NCBI RefSeq assembly: GCF_007421815.1
Contig: NZ_VLNT01000013.1
Location: 1-64,000 of the forward strand
Origin: Aeromicrobium piscarium
GTDB taxonomy: Bacteria > Actinomycetota > Actinomycetes > Propionibacteriales > Nocardioidaceae
DNA length: 64,000 nucleotides
Direction of reading: 5' to 3'
Shown here: one piece after another, positions 1 through 8,350 of the stretch
Layout: each line of letters opens with the position of its first letter
How positions within the stretch are numbered: position 1 is the stretch's first letter
Notes under the pieces: model-generated
What the model was told of the DNA's origin: nothing
The model's input: only the letters and a program-made list of their open reading frames with translations
Database searches by the model: none
Position numbers and translations under genes: made by a program

Positions 1-1
1 T

Positions 2-97
2 CGCAACCGGTTGCTGGAGCAAGAGAACGAGGTTCTGCGTCGAGCGGCGGCCTACCTGTCTCAGGCGAACCTGAAGCTGGGTGGCTCGTCAAAATGA
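2..97 (+). CDS. IS3-family transposase OrfA, C-terminal fragment
   Basis: The first 31 codons of the window read as the end of an IS3 OrfA. They contain the leucine-zipper segment RNRLLEQENEVLRRAAAYLS that normally follows the helix-turn-helix domain. The stop codon TGA at 95-97 overlaps the start of orfB in an AAAATGA string. Translation of orfB could therefore occur by re-initiation or by a -1 shift on the A run; the sequence does not distinguish these. The gene is cut by the window edge, not visibly by mutation. Confidence 0.85.
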   Translation, partial: RNRLLEQENEVLRRAAAYLSQANLKLGGSSK

Positions 98-981
98 TCT
101 ACCCGCTCGTGAGCGAGCTCGCCGGCGACGGGATCCCCGTCACGGTTGCGTGTCGGGTCTTGAAGCTTGCGCGTCAGCCGTACTACCGCTGGCTCGAGAA
201 CCCGGTCAGTGACGCTGAGTGGGTCCAGGCGCACCGGATCAACGCCCTTCACGATGCCCACGTCGAGGACCCGACATTCGGCTACCGGTTCCTCGGCCAT
301 GAGGCGAAGAAGGCCGGCTGGTCGATGAGTCGCCGGACGGCATGGTCGCTGTGCTCGCAATCGGGCATCCTGTCGGCTGCTCAACGCCGCCGCCGTGGCA
401 AGGGCACCAAGGCCGGGCCGCCGGTCTTCGACGATCACGTGCAACGGATGTTCACCGCCGACGTCCCGAACCGGGTCTGGTTCACCGACATCACCGAGCA
501 CCGGACTGCCGAGGGCAAGCTCTACTGCTGCGCGATCAAGGACGCCTGCGGACACCGAGTCGTGGGCTACTCGATCAGCGACCGGATGCCCGCTTCGCTG
601 GCCGTCGATGCTCTCAACAACGCCGTCGCACGTCGCAAGGCTGAAGGGCACGACGTCGCCGGCTGCATCCTGCACGCCGACCGGGGCAGCCAGTTCCGGT
701 CCCGGAAGATGGGCCACACGTTGAACCGTCACGGAATGGTCGGCTCGATGGGCCGCGTCGGGGCGGCCGGCGACAACGCCGCCATGGAGAGCTTCTGGTC
801 GCTACTGCAGACCAACGTGCTCAACCAGCGACGTTGGTCGACCCGCCAGGAGCTGCGTCTGGCGATCGTGGTCTGGATCGAACGCAAGTACCACCGGCAA
901 CGCCCCCAGGACTCACTCGGCGGGTTGACCCCCATCGAGTACGAGGACAAGATCACCACCGACGCAGCAGCCGCTGCCTAA
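94..981 (+). CDS. IS3-family transposase OrfB (DDE integrase domain)
   Basis: This 295-residue protein is full length for IS3 OrfB. An N-terminal HTH_21-like segment precedes an rve integrase core. The catalytic triad is visible: Asp132 in WFTDITEH, Asp196 in LHADRGSQF and Glu232 in AAMESFWS, with 35 residues between the second Asp and the Glu, the D(35)E spacing of this family. The C-terminus has the usual YHRQRP and LTPIEYE motifs. It cuts and joins element ends during transposition, normally as an OrfAB product. No stop or frameshift is visible, so it may be functional if orfA is intact to the left. Confidence 0.93.
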   Translation: MIYPLVSELAGDGIPVTVACRVLKLARQPYYRWLENPVSDAEWVQAHRINALHDAHVEDPTFGYRFLGHEAKKAGWSMSRRTAWSLCSQSGILSAAQRRRRGKGTKAGPPVFDDHVQRMFTADVPNRVWFTDITEHRTAEGKLYCCAIKDACGHRVVGYSISDRMPASLAVDALNNAVARRKAEGHDVAGCILHADRGSQFRSRKMGHTLNRHGMVGSMGRVGAAGDNAAMESFWSLLQTNVLNQRRWSTRQELRLAIVVWIERKYHRQRPQDSLGGLTPIEYEDKITTDAAAAA

Positions 982-1024
982 ACAACAACTGTCACCCACG
1001 GCTGCATCACGGCCCGTAGACCGG

Positions 1025-1132
1025 TGATGATGCGTTGTGGTCGCTATGGCAACCACAACGCATCATCATGCGTCCGGGCCTCCTCGAGACGTGATGCGTC
1101 AGGGCCGCCATGACAGCCGCAGCGCATCATCA
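1025..1132. repeat. Family C palindromic array, copy 1 (forward-inverted-forward-inverted)
   Basis: This array lies in the 314-bp gene-free stretch between the IS and the haem locus. Word TGATGATGCGTTGTGGT (1025-1041) is followed by its exact reverse complement at 1052-1068. A diverged second pair lies at 1089-1105 and 1116-1132. Starts are spaced 27, 37 and 27 bp. The loops share a CGC-ATGGC-like core. Copy 2 at 6091-6198 has exactly the same spacing. The remainder of the gene-free stretch holds the iron boxes at 1198-1236 and the ribosome-binding site. Confidence 0.85.
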
Positions 1133-1197
1133 TCAGTCCGTGCCCGCAGCCGCGATATCGCGCCGGCCGGAACTCATTGCCCAAAGAATGAGACCCC

Positions 1198-1216
1198 TTA
1201 GGTCAGCCTGAACTTA
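1198..1216 (+). promoter_or_regulatory. DtxR/IdeR-type iron box 1
   Basis: TTAGGTCAGCCTGAACTTA matches about 15 of 19 positions of the DtxR/IdeR consensus (TTAGGTTAGCCTAACCTAA, from memory). It lies about 80 bp upstream of the GTG start of the large HtaA-domain gene. The expected behaviour is repression when iron is plentiful. Regulation is inferred from the match and the gene function. Confidence 0.8.
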
Positions 1217-1217
1217 C

Positions 1218-1236
1218 TTAGGCTAGCTTTAGCTTT
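1218..1236 (+). promoter_or_regulatory. DtxR/IdeR-type iron box 2, adjacent to box 1
   Basis: TTAGGCTAGCTTTAGCTTT matches about 13 of 19 consensus positions and starts 20 bp after box 1. Two boxes about two helical turns apart would put two repressor dimers on nearly the same DNA face. It is weaker than box 1 when scored by eye. Confidence 0.65.
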
Positions 1237-1295
1237 ACTGGCGACCATTGCGGTGCCCTCCTGGGCGTCGCGACTACCAAGGAGAGGCGTCTGTC

Positions 1296-4200
1296 GTGGA
1301 AACCCCCGTTTCACGCGCGCGGAGCAAGTCCCCACTGCTCGTGCTGTTGACTTCATTACTGATCGTCCTGAGTGGAATCGCGCTGCCCAGCGCCGCTCAG
1401 GCCGCCCCTTCAGAGGGCACCGTGTCCGGTGCGACCCTGAACTGGGGCGTCAAGCAGTCGTTCCGCAACTACATCAAGAGCCCGATCGCGCACGGCTCGG
1501 TGACGCTGCTCGGCAACACCACCGGCGAGTTCAGCTGGCCTGGGGGTGCCGGCACGGGTGCTACCGACGGTACGTCCGCGGATGTGAGCTTCGGTGCAGG
1601 CGACGGCGTGCACTTCCGCGGCCACGAGATGACCGTGGACGGTCAGACCGCCGATGCGTTGGACATGCGGTTCACCAACCCGCGCGTCGTGGTGACATCG
1701 GCGACCACAGCCGACCTGTACCTCGATGTCCGCAGCCGCAAGTTCGAAGGTATGACCTCGATCAGTGACGAGTTCTTCGACCAGGCCAACGTGTACTTCG
1801 CCACGGTCACTCTTCCCGCACCGGTTCAGGACGGCACGACGTACACGTGGACGGGTGCCACGACCGTCCTCACCGAGGCCGGCGCCGAGGCGTTCGGTGG
1901 TTTCTACCCGGTGGGTACGGAGCTCGACCCGCTGACCTTCACCATGCCCGTCGCCGCGACGCCCGATCCCGAGGCCACCACCACGACCCTTTCTGTCGCT
2001 CCCGAGGGTGATGTCGAGGAGGGCACCGAGGTGTCCCTCGCCGCCACCGTCGCGCCTGCTGCCGCCGGAACTGTCGCGTTCCGCAATGGTGAGAACGCGC
2101 TCGGTGAGCCGGTGACCGTCGAGAACGGCACCGCCACGCTGAAGACCGGCGACCTCCCGGTCGGCGACCACAGCATCACCGCCGTCTTCACTCCGGCCGA
2201 TGCCGCTGCCCACCTCGGCTCCACGTCGGACCCGGCGACGGTGTCCGTCAAGAAGACCGCCGACCCCGACCCCGTGTGGGAGCCGAAGATCGAGGTCTTC
2301 CGTGAGGACGGCACGACTCCGGTGGGTGACACGAAGCTGTCGGAGGGCGACAAGGTCGTCGTCAAGGGCTCGGGCTTTGATCCGGAGGGCAATATCGCTC
2401 CGGCTGGTGGCAGGCCCCCGATCTCCGCGGGCTCACCGGCGGGCACCTACGTGGTCTTCGGTCACTTCGCTGAGAACTGGCAGCCGTCCGGTGGCAATGG
2501 CGAGCGGAACATCGGCTCGCAGCGCTGGGTCCTCAGCGAGGACGCGCTGAATCAGGTGCCGTCGATGTTCCAGGGCGCGATCCGCGCCCAGTGGGTGGAG
2601 CTGTCCGAGGAGGGTGAGTTCGCCTGGGAGGCCACGCTCGAGGAGCCGGAGAAGCTCGCCGAGAACGGCCACTACGGCATCTACACCTACGGCGCCGGCG
2701 GCGTGAAGAACGCCGACCAGGAGCTCGGAGTTCGGCTGAACTACAAGGCGGCCGGATCTGAGCCGGAGCCGGTCTGGGAGCCGAAGATCGAGGTCTTCGC
2801 CGAGGACGGAGTGACGCCCATCGGCGATGCCGATCTCGAGAAGGGCGACAAGCTCGTAGTCCGCGGCAGCGGATTCGACCCCGAGGCCAATGTCGGTGGT
2901 CGCGGCGTCCCGATCCCGAACACCCTCCCGCAGGGCACCTATGTGACCTTCGGTCACTTCGCGGAGAACTGGAAGCCCTCGGCCGAGGTCGCCTCCAGCC
3001 AGCGCAAGATCGGCTCGCAGGGCTGGGTCCTGACCAAGGACACGGTCGACAAGATCCCCGCGAACTACCAGCAGATCGTCAAGAACCAGTGGGTCCCGCT
3101 GTCGAATGAGGGCACCTTCACCTGGAATGTGACGCTCGAGTCCCCTGAAACCCTGGTCAAGGACGGCCGTTTCGGCATCTACACGTACCCCGGCGGCGGT
3201 GTGAAGAACGCCGACCAGGAACTGGCGGCGCTACTCGGCGACTACACGGCCTCGCCCGATGTGGTCAAGCAGCCCGCGGCTGCGTCGATCGCCGAGGGCG
3301 ACAGTGTGTCCTTCGAGGCGACCGGCAAGGGCGTCCCCGCCCCGTCGGTGCAGTGGCAGTCCAAGGCGGGCAACGCCGACTGGTCCGACATCAAGGGCGC
3401 GACGACGACCAAGCTCGACCTCGCCGATGTGTCGGCGGACAAGGACGGCACGCAGTACCGCGCCGTCTTCACTAACGAGCACGGCACAGTCGAGACCAAT
3501 GCCGCGACCCTTACGGTCGAGAGCCTGCCCGAGCAGCCCTCGAACCCGACGATCGAGATCGAGAAGAACGGTTCGCCGGCCAAGCAGGTCAAGCCGGGCG
3601 ACAAGATCGACATCGAGATCTCCGATCTGAAGCCGCAGGAGAAGGTCTTCGTCGAGGCGCACTCCGATCCGATCGCGATCGGCAGCCCGGTCGCGAACGC
3701 GCAGGGCGTGGCGACGGCCAGCTGGACTGTCCCGGCGAGCTTCCCGGCCGGCAGCCACAACATCGTGGTCTTCGCGGCCGACGGTGATGCGAAGGGCACC
3801 GAGCTCGGACGTCAGCCCTTCGCGGTCGCTGCCGCTGAGCCGATCGGCGAGTGCCGACAGGTCACCAGCGAGTCGCTGACGTGGGGCGTGAAGCAGTCCT
3901 TCCGCAACTACGTCGGCGGTCCGATCGCCCACGGCAATATCTGGGTGCTCGGTCGTACCACGCAGGCCGACGGCGGTGCCTTCGTCTGGACCAAGGGAGC
4001 CGGCAAGTCGGCGCTCGACGGCAGCGCCGTCGACGTCGCCTACGGCACCGGTAACGGCGCCCGCTTCACCGGTCACCAGATGGGTAGCGACTACGCGCTC
4101 GACCTGCAGTTCACCAATCCGCGCGTGGTCGTCACCTCGGCCACCACGGCTCGACTGCACGTCGACGTCGCAGGTCGTGACTTCAAGGACATGACCAGCG

Positions 4201-5177
4201 TCGGTGAGCGGTTCGAGACGAAGGACGTGCACTTCGCCGATCTGGCGCTGAGCGCTCCGGCCACGTCCGGCGCCAAGCGCACCTGGACCAACGCCGCGGC
4301 CACGCTGACGGCCGATGGTGAGCGGGCCTTCGGCGGCTTCTACGAGGCCGGCACCGAGCTCGATCCGGTGTCCTTCGATGTGACGACCGGCGCTCAGATC
4401 GACTGCGACGATGTCCAGGGTCCCGGCGGCGGCTCGGGGGAGACCCCGGTCGACGGCGGTCCCGGCGGCGGCGATGACAACGGCAACGGTGGCACCACGC
4501 CCGGCACCGGCCCTGGTGCCGGTCAGCAGGGTGACCAGTGTGTCGCTCGTGAGGTCACCGGCGGCAGCCTCGAGTGGGGTCTGAAGGCCAGCTTCCGCGA
4601 GTACGTCGGCGGACGCATCGCCAAGGGTCAGTTCTCCGGCGGCAGCTTCTCGGCCACCGGCGGCGCGGTGAACCCGGCCGCGAACGGCATCGGCAAGGTG
4701 AACTACTCCGGTGCCATCACGGCCACCGGTCACGGCGGACTGCTCAACTTCAAGCTGAGCAACCCCACCGTGCAGATCACCGGCCCCGGCTCGGGTGTGC
4801 TCCATGCCCACGTCAGCTCGACCAACACGAAGGGCGAGACCGTGGTCAACGGCGAGGTCGCGTTCGCGAACCTCTCCTTCAGCGGCGGGGCGGTCAACGG
4901 GGACACCATCAGCGTCTCCGGTGCCTCCGCGACGTTGACGGGCGCGGGCGCTACGGCCTTCGCCGGGTTCTACGACGCCGGAACCGCGCTCGACGCGGTC
5001 TCCTTCACCGCCAACCTCGGCGGCGAGGTCCCGTGTGACGGCAGCACCGACCCGGGCCAGTTGCCGAAGACCGGTGCGGAGGCCAATGCCGGCCTGCTGG
5101 CACTGAGCGCCTTCGCGGTGCTGGCCGGTGCGGCGATCCTCGCCCGTCGTCGTCAGCTGGTGAAGCAGGGCTGCTGA
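1296..5177 (+). CDS. htaA: Large LPXTG-anchored surface protein with three HtaA haem-binding domains
   Basis: The protein has 1293 residues. The GTG at 1296 is preferred because AAGGAGAG lies about 9 bases upstream; earlier codons have no such site. A signal peptide ends near residue 35 (PSAAQA). HtaA domains lie at about 40-220, 852-1038 and 1082-1248, each opening with the family signature, for example LNWGVKQSFRNYI. Between the first two are an Ig-like domain (228-320), two copies of a WEPKIEVF module (about 328-485 and 494-650), a second Ig-like domain and a further beta-rich module. A Gly-rich linker precedes domain 3. The C-terminus has LPKTG (1256-1260), a hydrophobic span and a basic tail, a sortase signal. 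HtaA domains bind haem on corynebacterial surfaces. Upstream iron boxes agree with a haem-capture role. No sortase or HmuTUV importer lies in the window. Confidence 0.92.
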   Translation: METPVSRARSKSPLLVLLTSLLIVLSGIALPSAAQAAPSEGTVSGATLNWGVKQSFRNYIKSPIAHGSVTLLGNTTGEFSWPGGAGTGATDGTSADVSFGAGDGVHFRGHEMTVDGQTADALDMRFTNPRVVVTSATTADLYLDVRSRKFEGMTSISDEFFDQANVYFATVTLPAPVQDGTTYTWTGATTVLTEAGAEAFGGFYPVGTELDPLTFTMPVAATPDPEATTTTLSVAPEGDVEEGTEVSLAATVAPAAAGTVAFRNGENALGEPVTVENGTATLKTGDLPVGDHSITAVFTPADAAAHLGSTSDPATVSVKKTADPDPVWEPKIEVFREDGTTPVGDTKLSEGDKVVVKGSGFDPEGNIAPAGGRPPISAGSPAGTYVVFGHFAENWQPSGGNGERNIGSQRWVLSEDALNQVPSMFQGAIRAQWVELSEEGEFAWEATLEEPEKLAENGHYGIYTYGAGGVKNADQELGVRLNYKAAGSEPEPVWEPKIEVFAEDGVTPIGDADLEKGDKLVVRGSGFDPEANVGGRGVPIPNTLPQGTYVTFGHFAENWKPSAEVASSQRKIGSQGWVLTKDTVDKIPANYQQIVKNQWVPLSNEGTFTWNVTLESPETLVKDGRFGIYTYPGGGVKNADQELAALLGDYTASPDVVKQPAAASIAEGDSVSFEATGKGVPAPSVQWQSKAGNADWSDIKGATTTKLDLADVSADKDGTQYRAVFTNEHGTVETNAATLTVESLPEQPSNPTIEIEKNGSPAKQVKPGDKIDIEISDLKPQEKVFVEAHSDPIAIGSPVANAQGVATASWTVPASFPAGSHNIVVFAADGDAKGTELGRQPFAVAAAEPIGECRQVTSESLTWGVKQSFRNYVGGPIAHGNIWVLGRTTQADGGAFVWTKGAGKSALDGSAVDVAYGTGNGARFTGHQMGSDYALDLQFTNPRVVVTSATTARLHVDVAGRDFKDMTSVGERFETKDVHFADLALSAPATSGAKRTWTNAAATLTADGERAFGGFYEAGTELDPVSFDVTTGAQIDCDDVQGPGGGSGETPVDGGPGGGDDNGNGGTTPGTGPGAGQQGDQCVAREVTGGSLEWGLKASFREYVGGRIAKGQFSGGSFSATGGAVNPAANGIGKVNYSGAITATGHGGLLNFKLSNPTVQITGPGSGVLHAHVSSTNTKGETVVNGEVAFANLSFSGGAVNGDTISVSGASATLTGAGATAFAGFYDAGTALDAVSFTANLGGEVPCDGSTDPGQLPKTGAEANAGLLALSAFAVLAGAAILARRRQLVKQGC

Positions 5178-5189
5178 TCCAGCTCGGCC

Positions 5190-5227
5190 GCAGGGTCCGC
5201 CCCGCCACACGGCGGGGCGGACCCTGC
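5190..5227 (+). terminator. Strong hairpin between the two HtaA genes
   Basis: A perfect 17-bp stem (GCAGGGTCCGCCCCGCC and its complement) with an ACAC loop fills most of the gap between the large and small HtaA genes. It lacks a long T tract on either side. It may end most transcripts from the iron-box promoter or reduce expression of the second gene. Confidence 0.75.
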
Positions 5228-5247
5228 CCCACGAAAGGACACAGAAC

Positions 5248-6060
5248 ATGAAGCGCACGACGATGGCACGAGCAGCCCTCGCCGCGACCATCGGCGCGGC
5301 GGGTCTACTGGCCCTGCCGGCGACGGCCTCGGCCGAGCAGACGGACGCCGCTGAGACCTGCGAGGTCACCGGGGGATCCCTGAGCTGGGGCATCAAGGAG
5401 AGCTTCCGCGCCTATATCTCCGGAAGCATCGCCAACGGCAGCTGGGAGACCAGCGACGGCGCCACCTACGAGACGCCGTCCTTCGGCTGGACGCCCGCCA
5501 CGGGATCGATCGATCCTCAGACGGGGGCCGGCCAGGTGTCGTTCACCGGCACCGTCCACTTCACCGGACATGACGGCATCCTCGACATGACGCTGGCCAA
5601 TCCGACCGTCCAGTTCGGCGAGGACGGGAATGCGACGCTGCTCCTCGATACCCGGGGTACGGACACATCCGGTGCTGTCGCGGTCGACGTCACCCAGGAG
5701 CCCATCGCCGAGCTCGGTGCTCTCGGACCGATCGATGCCGAGAGCGGCACGGCAACCTTCGCCGACGTGCCGGTCGCGCTCTCCGAGCAGGGCGCTCCGG
5801 CCTTCGCGGACTTCTACGCTCCGGGGGAGGCGCTCGACCCGCTGACGGTGTCCTTCGAGTTCGCCTGCGCCGAGCCGGAGCCCGAACCGACCGAGGCGGC
5901 GGCGGACGACGAGTCCGATGTCGAGACGACCGCTGCGGAGTCTGATGACTCGTCCGGCACGCCGTGGCTTCCGATCGGCATCGGTGCCGCGGTCGTCGTC
6001 GTGGCCGCCGGAACCGGCACGGCTCTGTACCTGCGCCGCCGGGGCAACCAGGCCGAGTGA
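5248..6060 (+). CDS. Single-HtaA-domain membrane-anchored haem-binding protein
   Basis: This 270-residue protein follows the large HtaA gene, with a GAAAGGAC ribosome-binding site before the ATG. It has a signal peptide (residues 1-29, ending ATASA), one HtaA domain (about 38-205, beginning SLSWGIKESFRAYISGSIAN), an acidic low-complexity linker, and a C-terminal membrane helix followed by RRRGNQAE. This layout resembles corynebacterial HtaA/HtaB-type proteins held by a C-terminal helix rather than by sortase. A likely role is passing haem from the cell-wall protein towards the membrane. Co-regulation with the upstream gene is plausible, but a strong hairpin separates them. Confidence 0.9.
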   Translation: MKRTTMARAALAATIGAAGLLALPATASAEQTDAAETCEVTGGSLSWGIKESFRAYISGSIANGSWETSDGATYETPSFGWTPATGSIDPQTGAGQVSFTGTVHFTGHDGILDMTLANPTVQFGEDGNATLLLDTRGTDTSGAVAVDVTQEPIAELGALGPIDAESGTATFADVPVALSEQGAPAFADFYAPGEALDPLTVSFEFACAEPEPEPTEAAADDESDVETTAAESDDSSGTPWLPIGIGAAVVVVAAGTGTALYLRRRGNQAE

Positions 6061-6090
6061 CGCGCCAGCGCCCGCTCCGCGGGTGACCGA

Positions 6091-6198
6091 TGATGATGCG
6101 TTGTGGTCGCGATGGCGACCACAACGCATCATCATTTGTCGCGGGGAGGGCCGAAGCCGATGCGTTACGGCGGCGATGGCGACCGCGATGCATCATCA
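6091..6198. repeat. Family C palindromic array, copy 2
   Basis: Word TGATGATGCGTTGTGGT (6091-6107) and its exact complement (6118-6134) are followed by a diverged pair (6155-6171 and 6182-6198). Spacing is 27, 37 and 27 bp, identical to copy 1. It sits between the convergent HtaA and MFS genes and could form two tandem hairpins with 10-base loops. Confidence 0.87.
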
Positions 6199-6237
6199 TC
6201 CGTCCCGGCCTCCGCCGCGACCATGGATGCGGCGGCG

Positions 6238-7731
6238 TCAGTGGTGAGGATGTGCCGAGGCGGGCACGCCGGCACCGTGGTGGCGGAGCAGGTAGCGGCT
6301 CGCGCCGGCGCCGAGTGCGGTGACGACGGCGATGACGATCATGACCACGAGGTAGGCATGGTCGAAGGCCGCCCGTGCGGTCTCGATCAGATCCGAATCG
6401 CCGTTCGCGTAGAGCAGCGTCGTCGCGAGGCTGTCCCCGGCCTCCGGCGGCGCGCCCGCCGGGAGGGTCAGCGTGGCGGTGTAGACGAGCGCGACCAGGC
6501 TGCCGATGAAGGCGACCGCGGTGAGATTGCCGAACTCATAGGACACCTCCTCGACCGAGGACGCCATGCCCGCGCGGTGGGCGGGAGCGTTGCCCACGAT
6601 GGCCGTCGACGCGACACCCATGACGGCGCCGAGCCCGAGCCCCGTCACGGCGAGAGCGATGACGAAGACCGGGATGGGAGCGGTGAAAGTCGTGGCGGCG
6701 AGGACGACCCCGATCGTCGTCACGACGAGGCCTCCGGCGATCAGCAGACGCAGTCCCACGCGATGCAGGAAGCCGCCCGCGAGGAGGGCCGTGGGCGCCG
6801 ACCCCAGCGCCGCCGCGGTGACCAGCAGTCCGGACTGTAGGGGAGTGAACTCCTCGACGAGCTGGAATCGCTGAGTCGTGACGAGTTGGAGACCGCCGAG
6901 GACGAACATCGTCAGCGCGGCGGCCAGGACGCCGGCCGAGAAGGCGTTGTTGCGGAAGATCGCGAAGTCCAGCAGCGGATGGGCGAGCCGCAGCTGACGC
7001 CGGGTGAACAGCGTGAGGGAGACGACGGCGACCGTCACGGCGATGCCGACGATGGGCCACGACGGCGGCAGGCTGGCGAACTCCTTGATCGCGATGACCA
7101 CGGACACCAGTCCGGCCATCGCGAGCAGCGAGGACGTCAGATCCCAGGTCTGGCGCTCGTCGGTGCGGTCGGGCGGAGCGATGAGGAAGGTGCCGATCAA
7201 CGCGATGACGACCACCGGCACGTTGATCAGGAAGACGGACCCCCACCAGAAGACCTCGAGAAGGGCACCCCCGATGATCGGGCCGATCGCGGCGCCGACG
7301 ACGGCCACCGATCCCCACACCGCGATCGCGAGATTGCGTTCGCGGACGTCCTCGAAGGTGACCCGGATGAGCGCGAGGGTGGCCGGCATCATCGACGCGG
7401 CGCCGACCGCGAGGAAGGCGCGGGCCCCGATGAGCACACCGGTGGAGGGCGCGTACGCCGCGACGAGTGAGGCCACGCCGAAGACCGTGAGGCCGATGCG
7501 GAACATCAGCACATGTCCGAGCCGGTCACCGAGGGTTCCCGCGCCGAGCAGCAGACCCGCCATCACGACCGGGTAGGCGTTCATGATCCACAGCGACTGC
7601 GACGTGCTCGCGCCCAGCTCCTCGATCAGCGTCGGCAGCGCCGTGTAGAGGACGGTGTTGTCCAGGGCGATGAGCAGGAGGGCGCTGCTGACGACCGCCA
7701 GCAGCGACCAACGACGAGCCGGGGAGATCAT
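6238..7731 (-). CDS. MFS drug transporter, EmrB/QacA (DHA2, 14-helix) type
   Basis: This 497-residue integral membrane protein has about 14 predicted helices. Signatures include LDNTVLYTALPTL in helix 1, GDRLGH in the first cytoplasmic loop (motif A) and GAAIGPIIGG in helix 5 (antiporter motif C). These are typical of proton-driven multidrug exporters. It is divergent from a TetR-family gene, and a 32-bp inverted-repeat operator lies between them, so it is very probably repressed by that regulator and induced by an exported compound. The substrate cannot be named. The C-terminal end is His-rich (HPHH). Confidence 0.93.
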   Translation of the reverse strand: MISPARRWSLLAVVSSALLLIALDNTVLYTALPTLIEELGASTSQSLWIMNAYPVVMAGLLLGAGTLGDRLGHVLMFRIGLTVFGVASLVAAYAPSTGVLIGARAFLAVGAASMMPATLALIRVTFEDVRERNLAIAVWGSVAVVGAAIGPIIGGALLEVFWWGSVFLINVPVVVIALIGTFLIAPPDRTDERQTWDLTSSLLAMAGLVSVVIAIKEFASLPPSWPIVGIAVTVAVVSLTLFTRRQLRLAHPLLDFAIFRNNAFSAGVLAAALTMFVLGGLQLVTTQRFQLVEEFTPLQSGLLVTAAALGSAPTALLAGGFLHRVGLRLLIAGGLVVTTIGVVLAATTFTAPIPVFVIALAVTGLGLGAVMGVASTAIVGNAPAHRAGMASSVEEVSYEFGNLTAVAFIGSLVALVYTATLTLPAGAPPEAGDSLATTLLYANGDSDLIETARAAFDHAYLVVMIVIAVVTALGAGASRYLLRHHGAGVPASAHPHH

Positions 7732-7756
7732 CGGCGGTCCTTTCGGTCGACAACGT

Positions 7757-7788
7757 CCAAACTGTACCGGATGGACGGTACAGTTTGG
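7757..7788. promoter_or_regulatory. TetR-type operator between pump and regulator
   Basis: CCAAACTGTACC and its perfect complement GGTACAGTTTGG are separated by 8 bp. The site ends 28 bp before the TetR start and begins 26 bp before the MFS start, so one site could control both promoters. This is the standard layout of autoregulated TetR/efflux pairs. Confidence 0.88.
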
Positions 7789-7816
7789 GTAACGAGTACG
7801 TCACCAGGAGGTCATC

Positions 7817-8350
7817 ATGCGTGTGAGCAAGCGCGAGCACATCCTCGACACCGGACTCGCGATCATCGAGCGCGAGGGACTCACGGCCCTCACCTTCGAG
7901 GCGTTGGCCGCCGAGTCGGGCGTCACCAAGGGTGGCCTGCTCTATCACTTCCCGTCTCGCGAGGCGCTGATCGAGGCGATCCACCGGCACGTGGCGGAGC
8001 AGTGGAGCGCGGCCGTCCGAGCGGCCGCGGGGGATCGTGAGGTCGAGCGGCTCGATGACCGCGAACGAGTCGAGGCCTACCTGCGATCGACCACTGAGGC
8101 GACCCGGGCGGAGCTGCTGCTGATGCTCGAGGCGGCGGACAACCGGTCGCTGCATCGCGTGTGGCAGGAGGTGCTCGATCGCTGGGCACCCTCGACGGAT
8201 GAAGGCACCGATGACGCCGGCGTGCGGCGCCTCATCGTCCAGCTGGCCGCGGACGGTCTCTGGTTGCATGCGGCGATCGGCGGCGAGCCGCTCTCAGAGG
8301 AACTGCGCGCTCGGGTCGACCACGAACTGGCGGCACTGCTCGATCAGTGA
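7817..8350 (+). CDS. TetR-family transcriptional repressor of the adjacent MFS pump
   Basis: This 177-residue protein is of typical TetR size. The N-terminal helix-turn-helix is clear (about residues 8-50, including LTFEALAAESGVTKGGLLYH and the family FPSREALIEAI motif). The C-terminal ligand domain resembles TetR_C_37-type sequences in small actinobacterial regulators. An AGGAGG site precedes the ATG. It is divergent from the MFS gene with a palindromic operator between them. The last 7 bp overlap the end of the convergent AraC gene. Confidence 0.93.
   Translation: MRVSKREHILDTGLAIIEREGLTALTFEALAAESGVTKGGLLYHFPSREALIEAIHRHVAEQWSAAVRAAAGDREVERLDDRERVEAYLRSTTEATRAELLLMLEAADNRSLHRVWQEVLDRWAPSTDEGTDDAGVRRLIVQLAADGLWLHAAIGGEPLSEELRARVDHELAALLDQ

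Larger units (their letters stand above)
1..997 (+). mobile_element. IS3-family insertion sequence, right part (left end outside window)
   Basis: The element contains the 3' end of orfA and a complete orfB. OrfB is followed by a likely terminal inverted repeat ending near ACTGTCACCC (988-997). The second IS3-type element in this window (59680-60502) is a diverged relative: its OrfA ends in the same LLEQENEVLR region and its OrfB begins with a matching YPLVSELA motif. The left end and target duplication lie outside the window, so activity cannot be judged. Confidence 0.8.

Noticed and set aside
3231..5396. Long minus-strand open frame (721 codons) opposite the HtaA gene
   Set aside because: It is antisense to a well-supported surface protein. 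The reading is low-complexity Arg/Gly/Ala/Val with no domain. High GC keeps antisense frames open.
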